Below are positions 53,852-61,762 of a DNA stretch of 64,000 nt, one piece after another. The stretch's first letter is position 1. Every line of letters begins with the position of its first letter. The stretch lies in contig NZ_BNJG01000002.1 of assembly GCF_016587375.1 (NCBI RefSeq), forward strand, positions 2,418,001 to 2,482,000, written 5' to 3'. Source of the stretch: Ktedonobacter robiniae. GTDB taxonomy: Bacteria; Chloroflexota; Ktedonobacteria; Ktedonobacterales; Ktedonobacteraceae. A model generated the notes under the pieces. The model worked only from the letters and a program-made list of their open reading frames with translations. It made no database searches and was not told where the DNA came from. A program made the translations under genes and the position numbers.

Positions 53852-54817
53852 TTATTTATTGTGCTTATGAAAATCTAAAACCCGTTGGGCGGTCTCGAGA
53901 TCCGTCACAAGAGTATCAATCCATTTTCCTCGCAACGTTGCCGTGATCGCTTTGACTTTGTCCTGGCTACCAGCGACACCGATGACATGGGTATGTGGTC
54001 TCAGCTCTGATATGTCAATGCCGAGCATTCTTGTTTTTGCAGAAAAAGCTATGTTCTCTCCTTGAATGTTGAGAAAAGACGCGCATACGTTTGCCACGGC
54101 TCCTTGTCGAAGGACATCGTTCAAATCAGCATTTCCAAAGTAACCGGTTTGGACAATCGTCGCCTCCTTTGAGACTTGACCAATACCGACAACCGCCACG
54201 GTACTCTTCCGAGCAACCTCAAGTACGTTGGCTATTTCTGGTTCTTTCACCAAAAGCTCTTTGGTTTCCTGGGAGACAACAACCGCAGGTGCATGCAGAA
54301 GCCAGTAGTTAGATTTCATCCTTTCCGCAAACATCATGGTATTCGAGTTTGCATGCCAGGATGAGCCAGTAGAACCCCAGCCACCGACAAGTGGAGTAAA
54401 CTGTAGCCCGTTTCGTGCAAAATACTCTAGCTCAGCAGCAACAGCAGTAACCGTACGCCCAGCCATAACTCCCACAATATCGTTATCTTTGAGCATAGAT
54501 TCGAGAAGCACTGCACAACTTCGCCCTAGTTGATGGAGAAGTCTTTGTTCAGAATGTTCTTCTGTGCTTACGACAAAAGCATCGAGAATGCCAAACGTTT
54601 CAATGAGTTCCTGCTCAATGTTCTGCTCTCGTGAATAAGGATTGTTAATCGAGATGTTGACGATCCCTTCGGCCCTTGCAGCAGTGAGCATTCGACTCAC
54701 GTGAGGTCGTGAAATACCTAATCGTTTGGCAATGTCCTGTTGATTGAGTCCATCTTCGTAATAAAGCCGACTGATTTTAACCAGTAATCGTACCCTTTCA
54801 TTTTGCAGATCGGTCAT
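53852..54817 (-). CDS. SorC/DeoR-type sugar-binding transcriptional regulator
   Basis: 321 residues from the ATG at 54817 (MTDLQNERVRLL), with GGAGATAAA in front. The HTH is LNQQDIAKRLGISRPHVSRM at about 24-43. The rest is the SorC effector domain: LVGGWGSTGSSWHANSNTMM, VAVVGIGQVSKEATIVQTGY, GIDISELRPHTHVIGVAGSQ and KVKAITATLRGKWIDTLVTD. Members bind phosphorylated sugars. It is the first gene of the operon with trpB and trpA, so it likely controls them. A phosphosugar-type inducer such as a tryptophan-pathway intermediate is conceivable but unproven. Confidence 0.9.
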   Translation of the reverse strand: MTDLQNERVRLLVKISRLYYEDGLNQQDIAKRLGISRPHVSRMLTAARAEGIVNISINNPYSREQNIEQELIETFGILDAFVVSTEEHSEQRLLHQLGRSCAVLLESMLKDNDIVGVMAGRTVTAVAAELEYFARNGLQFTPLVGGWGSTGSSWHANSNTMMFAERMKSNYWLLHAPAVVVSQETKELLVKEPEIANVLEVARKSTVAVVGIGQVSKEATIVQTGYFGNADLNDVLRQGAVANVCASFLNIQGENIAFSAKTRMLGIDISELRPHTHVIGVAGSQDKVKAITATLRGKWIDTLVTDLETAQRVLDFHKHNK

Positions 54818-54939
54818 TTTTTTATCTCCGCAAATTATGTTTGCACAAATGTACATGGTATGAAATATTGTACATCTCTATTATGCACCTTCTTTCGATT
54901 TCTGGCAAGTATCGGTACAGTAAACATGAAGGCCTGTTA

Positions 54940-55191
54940 GTATACTTCATTACCTACCAGGTCTATGATCTTGGGCCGGGTGGTGACTGTGGCGCGAACG
55001 CGCTCTGGGTGGTCGAGACCGAACCTGGAGTCGCCTTTGTGGGCGATCTGGTCTTCAATGGAACGCACTCCTATGTGGCTGATGATCCCCTAATTGAACA
55101 TGAACTGGTGCCGCTCACACAGTACGCGGGTCTCGCTATCTTGCCTTGGCGTCTGCTAACTGGTGGTTTTCTCAGTGGCAAGTACACGTGA
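54940..55191 (+). pseudogene. Joined remnants: metallo-beta-lactamase fold piece and aldo/keto reductase piece
   Basis: Within one short open frame, YQVYDLGPGGDCGANALWVV and EPGVAFVGDLVFNGTHSYVA look like the middle of an MBL-fold hydrolase. Directly after comes HELVPLTQYAGLAILPWRLL and TGGFLSGKYT, which is a piece of an aldo/keto reductase barrel. Neither has a start or the active-site residues. This is a junction of gene debris. Confidence 0.6.
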
Positions 55192-55205
55192 GAAGAGCAG
55201 AGAAG

Positions 55206-55245
55206 CAATGCTCTCCTCTTGTTCCTGAACAAGAGGAGAGCATTG
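55206..55245. terminator. Hairpin between remnants and secreted protein gene
   Basis: Perfect 19-bp arms (55206-55224, 55227-55245), CAATGCTCTCCTCTTGTTC and complement, two-base gap. It lies about 90 bp after the stop of the secreted protein gene read leftwards and just after the remnants read rightwards. Confidence 0.65.
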
Positions 55246-55332
55246 TATAGGCAGAACATACCTCTTCGTGACACTCACCACGCCTAAGGAGGAAGCATTT
55301 GTGGTAAGGCTTCCTGCCTTATATGTTAAAAA

Positions 55333-55965
55333 CTAATAGAGATGGATAGTGCATTTATTGCCTGTGGTGTACATGGTGGTTGTATCCACAGATAATGTGG
55401 AGCTCGGGTTGATGGTCACCTTTACCGCAGAGTTTGGAGTGGCATTACCCTCGCAGTCATCAAGTTTTGTACCATTCATTTCCTTGGCTGGCCCCATCCA
55501 AAGGTCCGCGTGGTTGGAGCCATTCTGGCATCCCTGGGGATCGGTATCGCCGCACTGGTCTTCCATAACAAAATATTTCTTGACCAGGGGGACGTAGATG
55601 ATACTACCAATGGGGAAGGTCGTTTTTAGATCTTTATTGGGGGCAGCGAATGTTACGGGATCGTTGTAGGTGCCTGTACCCTCGGTGGCATGATTGTGAA
55701 TGGTGGGATAGCCATCGGATTTGGGATAAGCGATATCGGCTGATCCATGCTGGTTCTCGGTCGCGCCGGAATTATCGTTATATCCATACCAGGTCACAAC
55801 GGTGGTCACACTCTTTTGCTTGCCATCTCCACTGGGTACATACTTATGGTTGGCGCTCGCCTGGCTGGAGGCGGCATGCGCAGCCGTCATCGCTCCTAGC
55901 GCAGTAATCAATACAAGGGTTAATGCGATCATAGATGACGTGCGGAGAAGTGTACGTGCTGACAT
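55333..55965 (-). CDS. Secreted protein of unknown function
   Basis: 210 residues. Signal peptide MIALTLVLITALGAMTAAHA with cleavage after AHA. The mature part contains VTWYGYNDNSGATENQHGSA, TEGTGTYNDPVTFAAP and FPIGSIIYVPLVKKYFVMED, followed by QCGDTDPQGCQNG. The G-T-G-T-Y-N-D-P-V-T-F and F-P-I-G-S-I-I-Y-V-P blocks suggest a double-psi beta-barrel-like fold of the kind found in 3D or expansin-type proteins, but this is only an impression. Four cysteines may form disulfides. Start ATG with AAGGATG. Upstream 200 bp carries no gene. Confidence 0.75.
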   Translation of the reverse strand: MSARTLLRTSSMIALTLVLITALGAMTAAHAASSQASANHKYVPSGDGKQKSVTTVVTWYGYNDNSGATENQHGSADIAYPKSDGYPTIHNHATEGTGTYNDPVTFAAPNKDLKTTFPIGSIIYVPLVKKYFVMEDQCGDTDPQGCQNGSNHADLWMGPAKEMNGTKLDDCEGNATPNSAVKVTINPSSTLSVDTTTMYTTGNKCTIHLY

Positions 55966-56169
55966 GTTTTCATCCTTTCATGCGATAGTGATACGTATAC
56001 ACAATTCAGCAGCGAAAAGCCACAAGAGTTACTAGCGCAGAAACATGGTGAGCACAACAAGAGAAGCTTGCATCCTTGCTGAAGGTTTCTGAGTTTTCTG
56101 TTCTCTAAAGAAGCCTCCTTTCGCATTTGCATAATAGTGAGAACGATTAGGTCAAGGAAATGGTACGCT

Positions 56170-57546
56170 TTATGGAAGCAACGGTTCTGAAGGTGATGCG
56201 ACGGGACTGCGAAAGTTGGCTCCGCAGGATTCACGCACCACAAGTTCAGCCGGGAGTTGGATGTGGATTGGTTGTTGCTGAGAGGTGAATGTGTTCTTGT
56301 CATTCTTTCCGAGATATAAAGTTGCCCGGTGCAGCGTCTCATTATTCAATAAGCCTGGCTGTTGTAGCAGTGAGAGCAACAGGGAGACACCGCGCTGCCC
56401 CATTTCGAAGTATGGTTGTCTCACTGTTGTCAATGGAGGACGTGTATAGGCCGAGGGACGGTCTCCATCGAAGCCAACAAGGGCGATATCCCTGGGGACA
56501 GAGAGGCCATACTCTTCTGCGGCTGTGAGCACTCCATACGCCATTTGATCACTGGCGGCAAAGATCGCTGTTGGTCGTTTCGCGTGCGGAAGCTCAAAGA
56601 GCGTAGTAGCACAGGCTCGACCACTTGGAGGGAGAAAATCTCCCTCAAGAATAAGGTCGGCGTCCGGGAAAAGCCCGGCTTCGAGAAGTGCCTGGCAATA
56701 TCCTTGATAGCGAGCATAGGAGACCAGGTAGTGAGCGGGGCCTTTAATATGGGCGATGCGCCGATGTCCGAGACGAAGCAGATGACGCACGGCCATGTAT
56801 GCACCTGTCGTATTATCTACACCAATCCAGGGAACCACCTGGGTCTCTTGATCATCAATCACTACCACTGGAAATCCCTGTCGTGAGAGTTGGGTTAGTC
56901 GTGAAGAGAGGCGTCCAGGGAAAATAGCCACCAGCCCGGCACTCAGCGGAGTCGCTAGAAAACGCTCAATGAGCGCCTGTTCGCTATTCTTTGGTTCTTC
57001 GTCACTGATGCTATAGAGTGCGAGATCATACGGACTCTCTGATATCGTCTCGACCACACCTCGCGTAAGATCGGGAATGACTGACCAGACCCAGCCAGGA
57101 ATGAGGACACTGATTGTGGAAGGGTGTGCTTCCTGCTTTTGCGAAATAAGACCCTGCTCTGCGAGTGTTTGCATTACAATGTCGCGGATGGCGGTTTCAA
57201 CGCTCGCTTGCGAGGTAGTCGCATTGGTAATGGGAGGAAACATAGAGGGATGAATATGCTGACTCTCGCTCTCTGCTCGTCTCCGATCCTCAGTATGCTG
57301 TTTGTGTGGAGCAGGCTGGTCGGGAAGGACTTCGCAAAAGTCGCTCAGCGTACAATTGAGTGCGTTGCACAATGCCTGAATAGTGGAGAGGCGTAAAGCG
57401 TTGGGAACGTTATTCAGTAGCGAGGAAATAGCCTGCAAAGAAAGCTGGGTGTTAGCTTTCTCCTCAAGCAATGTCTGCAACTCAGTGGGTCGATAAATAT
57501 GATGGTTGACTGCTAGCCACTGCTTCAGGTTCCATTGCACTGGCAT
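56170..57546 (-). CDS. Cro/C1-type HTH fused to a LacI-type sensor domain
   Basis: 458 residues. The N-terminal 75 residues form a Cro/C1 helix bundle (LSLQAISSLLNNVPNALRLS, TIQALCNALNCTLSDFCEVL), not the LacI headpiece. After a linker, residues about 145-425 are a periplasmic-binding-like fold: VLIPGWVWSVIPDLTRGVVE, LVAIFPGRLSSRLTQLSRQG, VVVIDDQETQVVPWIGVDNT, AVRHLLRLGHRRIAHIKGPA, IFAASDQMAYGVLTAAEEYG and VPRDIALVGFDGDRPSAYTR. These are LacI/GalR motifs, so a sugar or small metabolite is the likely effector. Start ATG with AGGAG. Its promoter is covered by four repeats at 20-bp spacing. The target genes are unknown. Confidence 0.88.
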   Translation of the reverse strand: MPVQWNLKQWLAVNHHIYRPTELQTLLEEKANTQLSLQAISSLLNNVPNALRLSTIQALCNALNCTLSDFCEVLPDQPAPHKQHTEDRRRAESESQHIHPSMFPPITNATTSQASVETAIRDIVMQTLAEQGLISQKQEAHPSTISVLIPGWVWSVIPDLTRGVVETISESPYDLALYSISDEEPKNSEQALIERFLATPLSAGLVAIFPGRLSSRLTQLSRQGFPVVVIDDQETQVVPWIGVDNTTGAYMAVRHLLRLGHRRIAHIKGPAHYLVSYARYQGYCQALLEAGLFPDADLILEGDFLPPSGRACATTLFELPHAKRPTAIFAASDQMAYGVLTAAEEYGLSVPRDIALVGFDGDRPSAYTRPPLTTVRQPYFEMGQRGVSLLLSLLQQPGLLNNETLHRATLYLGKNDKNTFTSQQQPIHIQLPAELVVRESCGANFRSPVASPSEPLLP

Positions 57547-57580
57547 GCTGCTGCTCCTAATATGTTGATGTGCTGATGCT

Positions 57581-57650
57581 CAAGTAAAACTTACGTAATT
57601 CAAGTAAATAATACATGATTTAGGTGAAACTTGTCAATGCTAGGGTAAAC
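57581..57650 (-). promoter_or_regulatory. Promoter with four operator repeats at exact 20-bp spacing
   Basis: CAAGTAAAAC (57581), CAAGTAAATA (57601), TAGGTGAAAC (57621) and TAGGGTAAAC (57641) start exactly 20 bp apart. On the minus strand TTGACA (57637-57632) and TATTAT (57613-57608), spacer 18, form the promoter of the HTH/sensor gene. The repeats thus stand upstream of -35, between the boxes, over -10 and downstream of it. The spacing puts all four near the same face of the helix. Confidence 0.78.
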
Positions 57651-57814
57651 GGATCATGACGGCCTCTTGGGAGTTGTAGTAATTGGAGGGAGTGGTCGCA
57701 CGGTACAGATCGCATGGAGAAGGAAAGTGGTCGTGCGCATTTGAGAGTGTCATGTGGACTCTCTGGCGAAATAGTCCACATGAGAGTCCACTCATTTTTG
57801 TCTAAAACGACTGG

Positions 57815-58147
57815 TTACAGGCCAGTAGGGAGGTCAGGGGTGGCGGGCTGCCAGGGCGAGTTATCAGCCAGGGGAGCATTGAAGTCGCCGGGTTTCTTAT
57901 CGTCAACATAGGTGTAGAGGGGATACCCCTGGTAGAAGACGACTTTGCGGCCCTGAGCGTCGGTACCCACACTTAGTTTACCAGGTAGCTTGGTAGTCGA
58001 GGTAGGTGTTGTAGTACCCTTGTAGACCAGAGGCTGCCAGGTTTTGGCGCATGATCCATCACAGGTAAAGCCACTCGTTCCCTGCCACTCATGAACATAC
58101 AACGTTATGCCTTTAAGGGTTGTCAGAACGGGGAACGTGCTTCCCAT
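57815..58147 (-). CDS. Secreted-repeat (Lipoprotein_15-like) protein
   Basis: About 110 residues from the ATG at 58147 (MGSTFPVLTTLKGI), with GGGAG before it. LKGITLYVHEWQGTSGFTCD, GSCAKTWQPLVYKG and VFYQGYPLYTYVDDKKPGDF are the blocks of the secreted repeat of unknown function (COG4315-type). Normally such proteins have a signal peptide or lipobox; none is visible here, so the N-terminus may be lost or the start may be elsewhere (the frame is open to 58213). It ends P-A-T-P-D-L-P-T-G-L. It follows the membrane protein gene at 58214 on the same strand. Confidence 0.7.
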   Translation of the reverse strand: MGSTFPVLTTLKGITLYVHEWQGTSGFTCDGSCAKTWQPLVYKGTTTPTSTTKLPGKLSVGTDAQGRKVVFYQGYPLYTYVDDKKPGDFNAPLADNSPWQPATPDLPTGL

Positions 58148-58213
58148 TGCTTCTCTCCCTCTCTGGGCTTCAAAGTGTGGGGACGAGGAGGTGAGAAAAT
58201 AGGGCAATCCCAC

Positions 58214-59347
58214 TCAATAAGCCACTTCCGGGCCGGACGTGGGCGGCGTGGCCTGGTCGAGGGGGACGCTGACCTGAGTGCCGTTGACGGTTATATGTAA
58301 GATGGCGGGCACAGGGTCGGCGGCGTAGGGGGCGCGAGTACTGGTCGATTTGGATAGTTTGATCAGGGCTTCGATGCGATCAGCTGCGGAGGGCGAGAAG
58401 CGTTGTGACCTGTCAAATTTGAAACCGTTGAGCGCGGCGATAAGGTGCTGGACGGCGATGAGCGCGAGTGGGTCGCCTGTGAGCAGGGCGGCGAGGAGGT
58501 CCAGGTCACGATAGGCCCTATGCGGATAACACATCAGTATAATGAGAGCCAGGATGGGCAGGCCTATGAGCATACCCAGCGAAGTTGCAATATGAACCGC
58601 TGTACGTGGGAAGGGTTGCATTGTCGCGCCCCAGGTTATCCAGGCTAGAAAGATCCCGACCAGCCAGAGGTGGCGCTGGAATACCTTGCGGGCCAGGCGT
58701 TTTTGTTGCATGGCGATGCCCAGGTAGATCAGCGCGTCCTTCTGCCGCCAGTCCGTAGCCCTCAACAGCGCTTCGCTGATAATCAGCACCGGATGCCGCC
58801 CCATGCCAACGACGCGTACTGTATGTCTACCGACGATATCATGGGCTACCTGGATGGAGGCGAACTGAATGCTGGCGAGCCTGCACCAGGCGGCGATCCT
58901 TGGCTCCAAATAGGCCCAGCGGGTGCTTTCAATTGGTTGAAGTATGGCCCTGCACTTCTCATGCTGAAGCGCGAAGATGTCGCCTGACAAAAGAAGTAAA
59001 ATAAAAGGTGCTAGCTGTACAATGGGCGGAATGGCATCTGTGTTAAGGCCTAATTGCTTGCTTATCCAGACCATTCCTCCCAGGATATAGAGGCTGGGAA
59101 GAAATATGAGCGTCTGTGGAAAGAGGTAGTTGTAAAGATAGGCTCTCCTGTATTTGTCTTCTGGCAGGTCATTGATATGAAAAGTATGCAGTGCCAGGGG
59201 ATCGGTCGCTAGGACTGTACTAAATGCAAGAAGCCAGATTGTAATAATAGATGAATTGATAAAATACGCTTCGATGAGCTGACTTAAACTTGAGTGATAA
59301 AGATCGTCATTCAATGCAATCATGATGCCGCTAATAACCAGCAGCAC
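58214..59347 (-). CDS. Membrane protein with a degenerate M48-like segment
   Basis: 377 residues from a GTG, with about six membrane segments (for example IITIWLLAFSTVLATDPLAL, LIFLPSLYILGGMVWI, IVQLAPFILLLLSGDIFALQ). A central piece, GMGRHPVLIISEALLRATDW followed by RQKDALIYLGIAMQQKRLAR, has the layout of M48 peptidases where HELAH should stand, but the zinc-binding His residues are gone. The real N-terminus may be an ATG at 59493, with GAGG before it, which reads MLLQLTIIACSLILSTIAG in another frame and would join after one base shift near 59430. If not enzymatically active, it may be a pseudo-protease. Function unknown. Confidence 0.6.
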   Translation of the reverse strand: MLLVISGIMIALNDDLYHSSLSQLIEAYFINSSIITIWLLAFSTVLATDPLALHTFHINDLPEDKYRRAYLYNYLFPQTLIFLPSLYILGGMVWISKQLGLNTDAIPPIVQLAPFILLLLSGDIFALQHEKCRAILQPIESTRWAYLEPRIAAWCRLASIQFASIQVAHDIVGRHTVRVVGMGRHPVLIISEALLRATDWRQKDALIYLGIAMQQKRLARKVFQRHLWLVGIFLAWITWGATMQPFPRTAVHIATSLGMLIGLPILALIILMCYPHRAYRDLDLLAALLTGDPLALIAVQHLIAALNGFKFDRSQRFSPSAADRIEALIKLSKSTSTRAPYAADPVPAILHITVNGTQVSVPLDQATPPTSGPEVAY

Positions 59348-59593
59348 GAAGAAACCTATAATATAACTTACCAGGGTAGATGCCCATGTGTGTGTATCAG
59401 AGAGGGCGGCTGCGTAGTGGAAATAGCCATCAGGCAGCCAGCAATCGTTGATAAAATTAGGCTACAGGCGATAATAGTTAGTTGCAACAACATACGAGTG
59501 GACCTCACTACGTCTTCTTGTAATTATATTGAAGAGTTTTATTTTACACTATAGAAGACGTAAGCGATAGCATTTCTTCAAAAGCAAAACATA
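59348..59593. other. Region upstream of the membrane protein frame
   Basis: Contains the possible true start (ATG 59493-59491) and the shifted N-terminal frame of the membrane protein gene. Beyond 59500 the sequence is AT-rich and probably promoter. No separate gene is seen. Confidence 0.4.
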
Positions 59594-59652
59594 ATAAGAA
59601 AAGCGGATACAGTGGGCGCGACATTCGCGCCCACTGTATCCGCTTTTCTTAT
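59594..59652 (-). terminator. Terminator after the MFS gene
   Basis: Perfect 28-bp arms (59594-59621, 59625-59652), loop CAT. The outer ends pair ATAAGAAAAG with CTTTTCTTAT, giving a T tract. It is 4 bp from the MFS stop codon at 59656. Confidence 0.88.
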
Positions 59653-59655
59653 AGT

Positions 59656-61137
59656 TTAACTGGCCTGAGCTGTATGGGGGCCTTCCTCGTCGTCCGCCTG
59701 CGAGAAGGGTTTGGCGATGCTCTCCAGGGACTTGCGCTCGGCGTCGACACCGAAGAAGATGGCTACAACACCCGCAGCCGCCATGAATAGCGCGCCCGCA
59801 TAGTAGCCGTAGGAGAGGATGACTGGCTGGTTGGTCTGGATAAGTAGACCAAAGATGAAGGGGGCGAAGGCGCCGCCAACGCCTGTTCCAATGGCGTAGA
59901 AGAGAGCGATGACCATCGCGCGCATCTCCAGAGGGAAGACCTCGCTGACGGTCAGGTAGGCCGAACTGGAGCCGGTAGAGGCAAAGAAGAAGATGATCGA
60001 CCAGCAGATGGTGATCGTGACTACGTTGAGCATACCCTGGGCGAAGAGCCAGCTGGTAATTGCCAGCAATATACCAGAGATGATATAGGTGAAGCTGATC
60101 ATCTTGCGACGCCCAATCGTATCAAACAGACGACCGATGGTCAGGGGGCCAATCACATTGCCTATAGCGAAGGGAATCTGATACAGTGGCACGCTCTCGG
60201 CTGGCAGGTGGAAGAAGGTCGTCAGCACCAGGGCGTAGGTAAAGAAGATGGCATTGTAGAAAAATGCCTGTGCGGCCATCAACGAGAGGCCCAGAATTGT
60301 GCGCTTGGGATAGAGCCTGACCATGGTCTTCGCGATTTCGCCGAAGCCAATGGCGCCGCGAGGGCGGATATAAATGGAGCCTTCTGGCTCAGGTAGCGGC
60401 TTCCCGCCATTTTCCCTCTGTACCTCATGCTCAATTTCCGCTACCACCTTGTTGGCCTCCTCAAAGTGGCCATGCATCATCAGCCAGCGTGGACTCTCGG
60501 GTACATAACGGCGTACCAGCAGGACGGCCAGGCCCAGAACCGCGCCCAGAGCGAAGGAGAGGCGCCAGCCTACATTGATGGGGAAGAGATTGGGATTGAG
60601 CAGTACGCCAGTCATGGCCGCGCCAAAGGCTGTCCCAATCCACCAGGTGCCATTGATCACGAGGTCGGTCCAGCCACGCGCCCGTGCCGGAATAAGCTCG
60701 TCAATAGCCGAGTTGATGGCCGCGTATTCGCCACCGATACCCGTGCCCGTAATGAAGCGGCAGGCAGCGAACCAGTAGAAGTTAAAGGAGAAGGCGGTTG
60801 CGATGGTCGCGCTCAAGTAGACCAGCAAGGTAATCATAAAGAGCTTCTTGCGGCCCAGCTGATCGGTCATCCGGCCAAATACCAGAGCACCGAGGACCGC
60901 ACCAATGAGATAGACTGTGCCAGCGCTGGAGGCCTCCACCGTCGAGAGATGAAGGGTCTGAGGCTTGCTCAGCACGCTGGCGATAGAGCCAACGATGGTG
61001 ACTTCAAGACCATCCAGAATCCAGGTGATGCCCAGCGAGACGACCACGAGCCAGTGCCAGCGACTCCATGGGAGGCGATCCATCCTGGCGGGGACATCGG
61101 TCTTTACCGCTTTAGTTTTACTCTGCATTGTCTCCAT
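59656..61137 (-). CDS. MFS sugar/aromatic acid-type transporter (12 TM)
   Basis: 493 residues, twelve hydrophobic segments. Key loops: GALVFGRMTDQLGRKKLFMI (motif A, first half), CRFITGTGIGGEYAAINSAI (motif B-type, with G-x-G-G-E-Y), LVRRYVPESPRWLMMHGHFE (the PESPRWL motif of the sugar porter/aromatic acid families) and GRLFDTIGRRKMISFTYIIS (motif A, second half). It belongs with the metabolite:H+ symporters of that group. The substrate may be an organic or aromatic acid; the ring-cleaving dioxygenase at 61763 is a neighbour with a compatible role. Start ATG 61137 or 61128. Confidence 0.9.
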   Translation of the reverse strand: METMQSKTKAVKTDVPARMDRLPWSRWHWLVVVSLGITWILDGLEVTIVGSIASVLSKPQTLHLSTVEASSAGTVYLIGAVLGALVFGRMTDQLGRKKLFMITLLVYLSATIATAFSFNFYWFAACRFITGTGIGGEYAAINSAIDELIPARARGWTDLVINGTWWIGTAFGAAMTGVLLNPNLFPINVGWRLSFALGAVLGLAVLLVRRYVPESPRWLMMHGHFEEANKVVAEIEHEVQRENGGKPLPEPEGSIYIRPRGAIGFGEIAKTMVRLYPKRTILGLSLMAAQAFFYNAIFFTYALVLTTFFHLPAESVPLYQIPFAIGNVIGPLTIGRLFDTIGRRKMISFTYIISGILLAITSWLFAQGMLNVVTITICWSIIFFFASTGSSSAYLTVSEVFPLEMRAMVIALFYAIGTGVGGAFAPFIFGLLIQTNQPVILSYGYYAGALFMAAAGVVAIFFGVDAERKSLESIAKPFSQADDEEGPHTAQAS

Positions 61138-61532
61138 AGCGCCATTGCTCTTTCAAAAATGAATGAACGATAACATCTACGCATTACAAAGATACCTTAC
61201 ACAGACGCTTGTATTTAGCATATCAGGGGCTATGCTTATTTCAGTATAAAGAGAAGGGTGGCAGGTGCTGAGAACGGCTTCGGCAAGAAGATAGGAGTAG
61301 TTGTAACATTTTTATGTAAAAATGTGAAATGCGTCACAGTAAGAGAATGTCGATTTTGCTATCATGGCAACTTGACGCGCTTTTGCCTAAAAAAGGGCTG
61401 TGTCGGCATGTCGACATGTCGGCGTATCGAAAAGTTAATCCGAGTGTCAGCTACAAGAGCGGTGCCGCAGTCGAATGAGGACATGCCTGTAGAATGAGGG
61501 TCGGTTTCCGCATGAGAAGAAGAGGAAGCATT
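61138..61532. other. Intergenic region with palindrome CATGTCGACATG
   Basis: No gene is apparent. A perfect 12-bp palindrome stands at 61407-61418 within the repeat TGTCGGCATGTCGACATGTCGG (quoted in two pieces: TGTCGGCATG and TCGACATGTCGG). It may be an operator for the small gene at 61533 or for the MFS gene. Confidence 0.45.
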
Positions 61533-61718
61533 GTGAAACTCCGCACCGCTCGCGTGCTCGTCCTGGGATCTGTCCTATGCCTGATCTTCATTTGGGGCGG
61601 CATCGACAACATAGATATTGGCAACATCGCCATTGGCCTGCTTGGCGTCCTGCTCGCGTTCATCCTCGTCGCAATTCTCTTCCTCAGCTACAAAGGGATC
61701 GGACAGGGCGAACTCTAG
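61533..61718 (+). CDS. Small two-TM membrane protein
   Basis: 61 residues from the GTG at 61533, with AGAGGAAG five bases before; the frame is open up to an ATG at 61494 without a ribosome site. Two hydrophobic stretches, TARVLVLGSVLCLIFIWGGI and AIGLLGVLLAFILVAILFLS. No family recognised. It converges on the dioxygenase gene with 44 bp between. Confidence 0.5.
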   Translation: MKLRTARVLVLGSVLCLIFIWGGIDNIDIGNIAIGLLGVLLAFILVAILFLSYKGIGQGEL

Positions 61719-61762
61719 CCCTCTGTCCAAAACCTCAATCTCTCTGGCCATGCCGCTTCTCC

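Noticed and set aside
57581..57650. CRISPR-like spacing of the four repeats
   Set aside because: The repeats are only 10 bp, are not identical and lie over a promoter. They are operator-like, and no cas gene is present.
60427..61173. 248-codon plus-strand frame
   Set aside because: Antisense to the MFS transporter at 59656; no motif and unnatural composition.
61258..61497. 79-codon plus-strand frame rich in Cys and Arg
   Set aside because: No ribosome site and odd composition; it covers the palindrome at 61407 and is more likely regulatory DNA.
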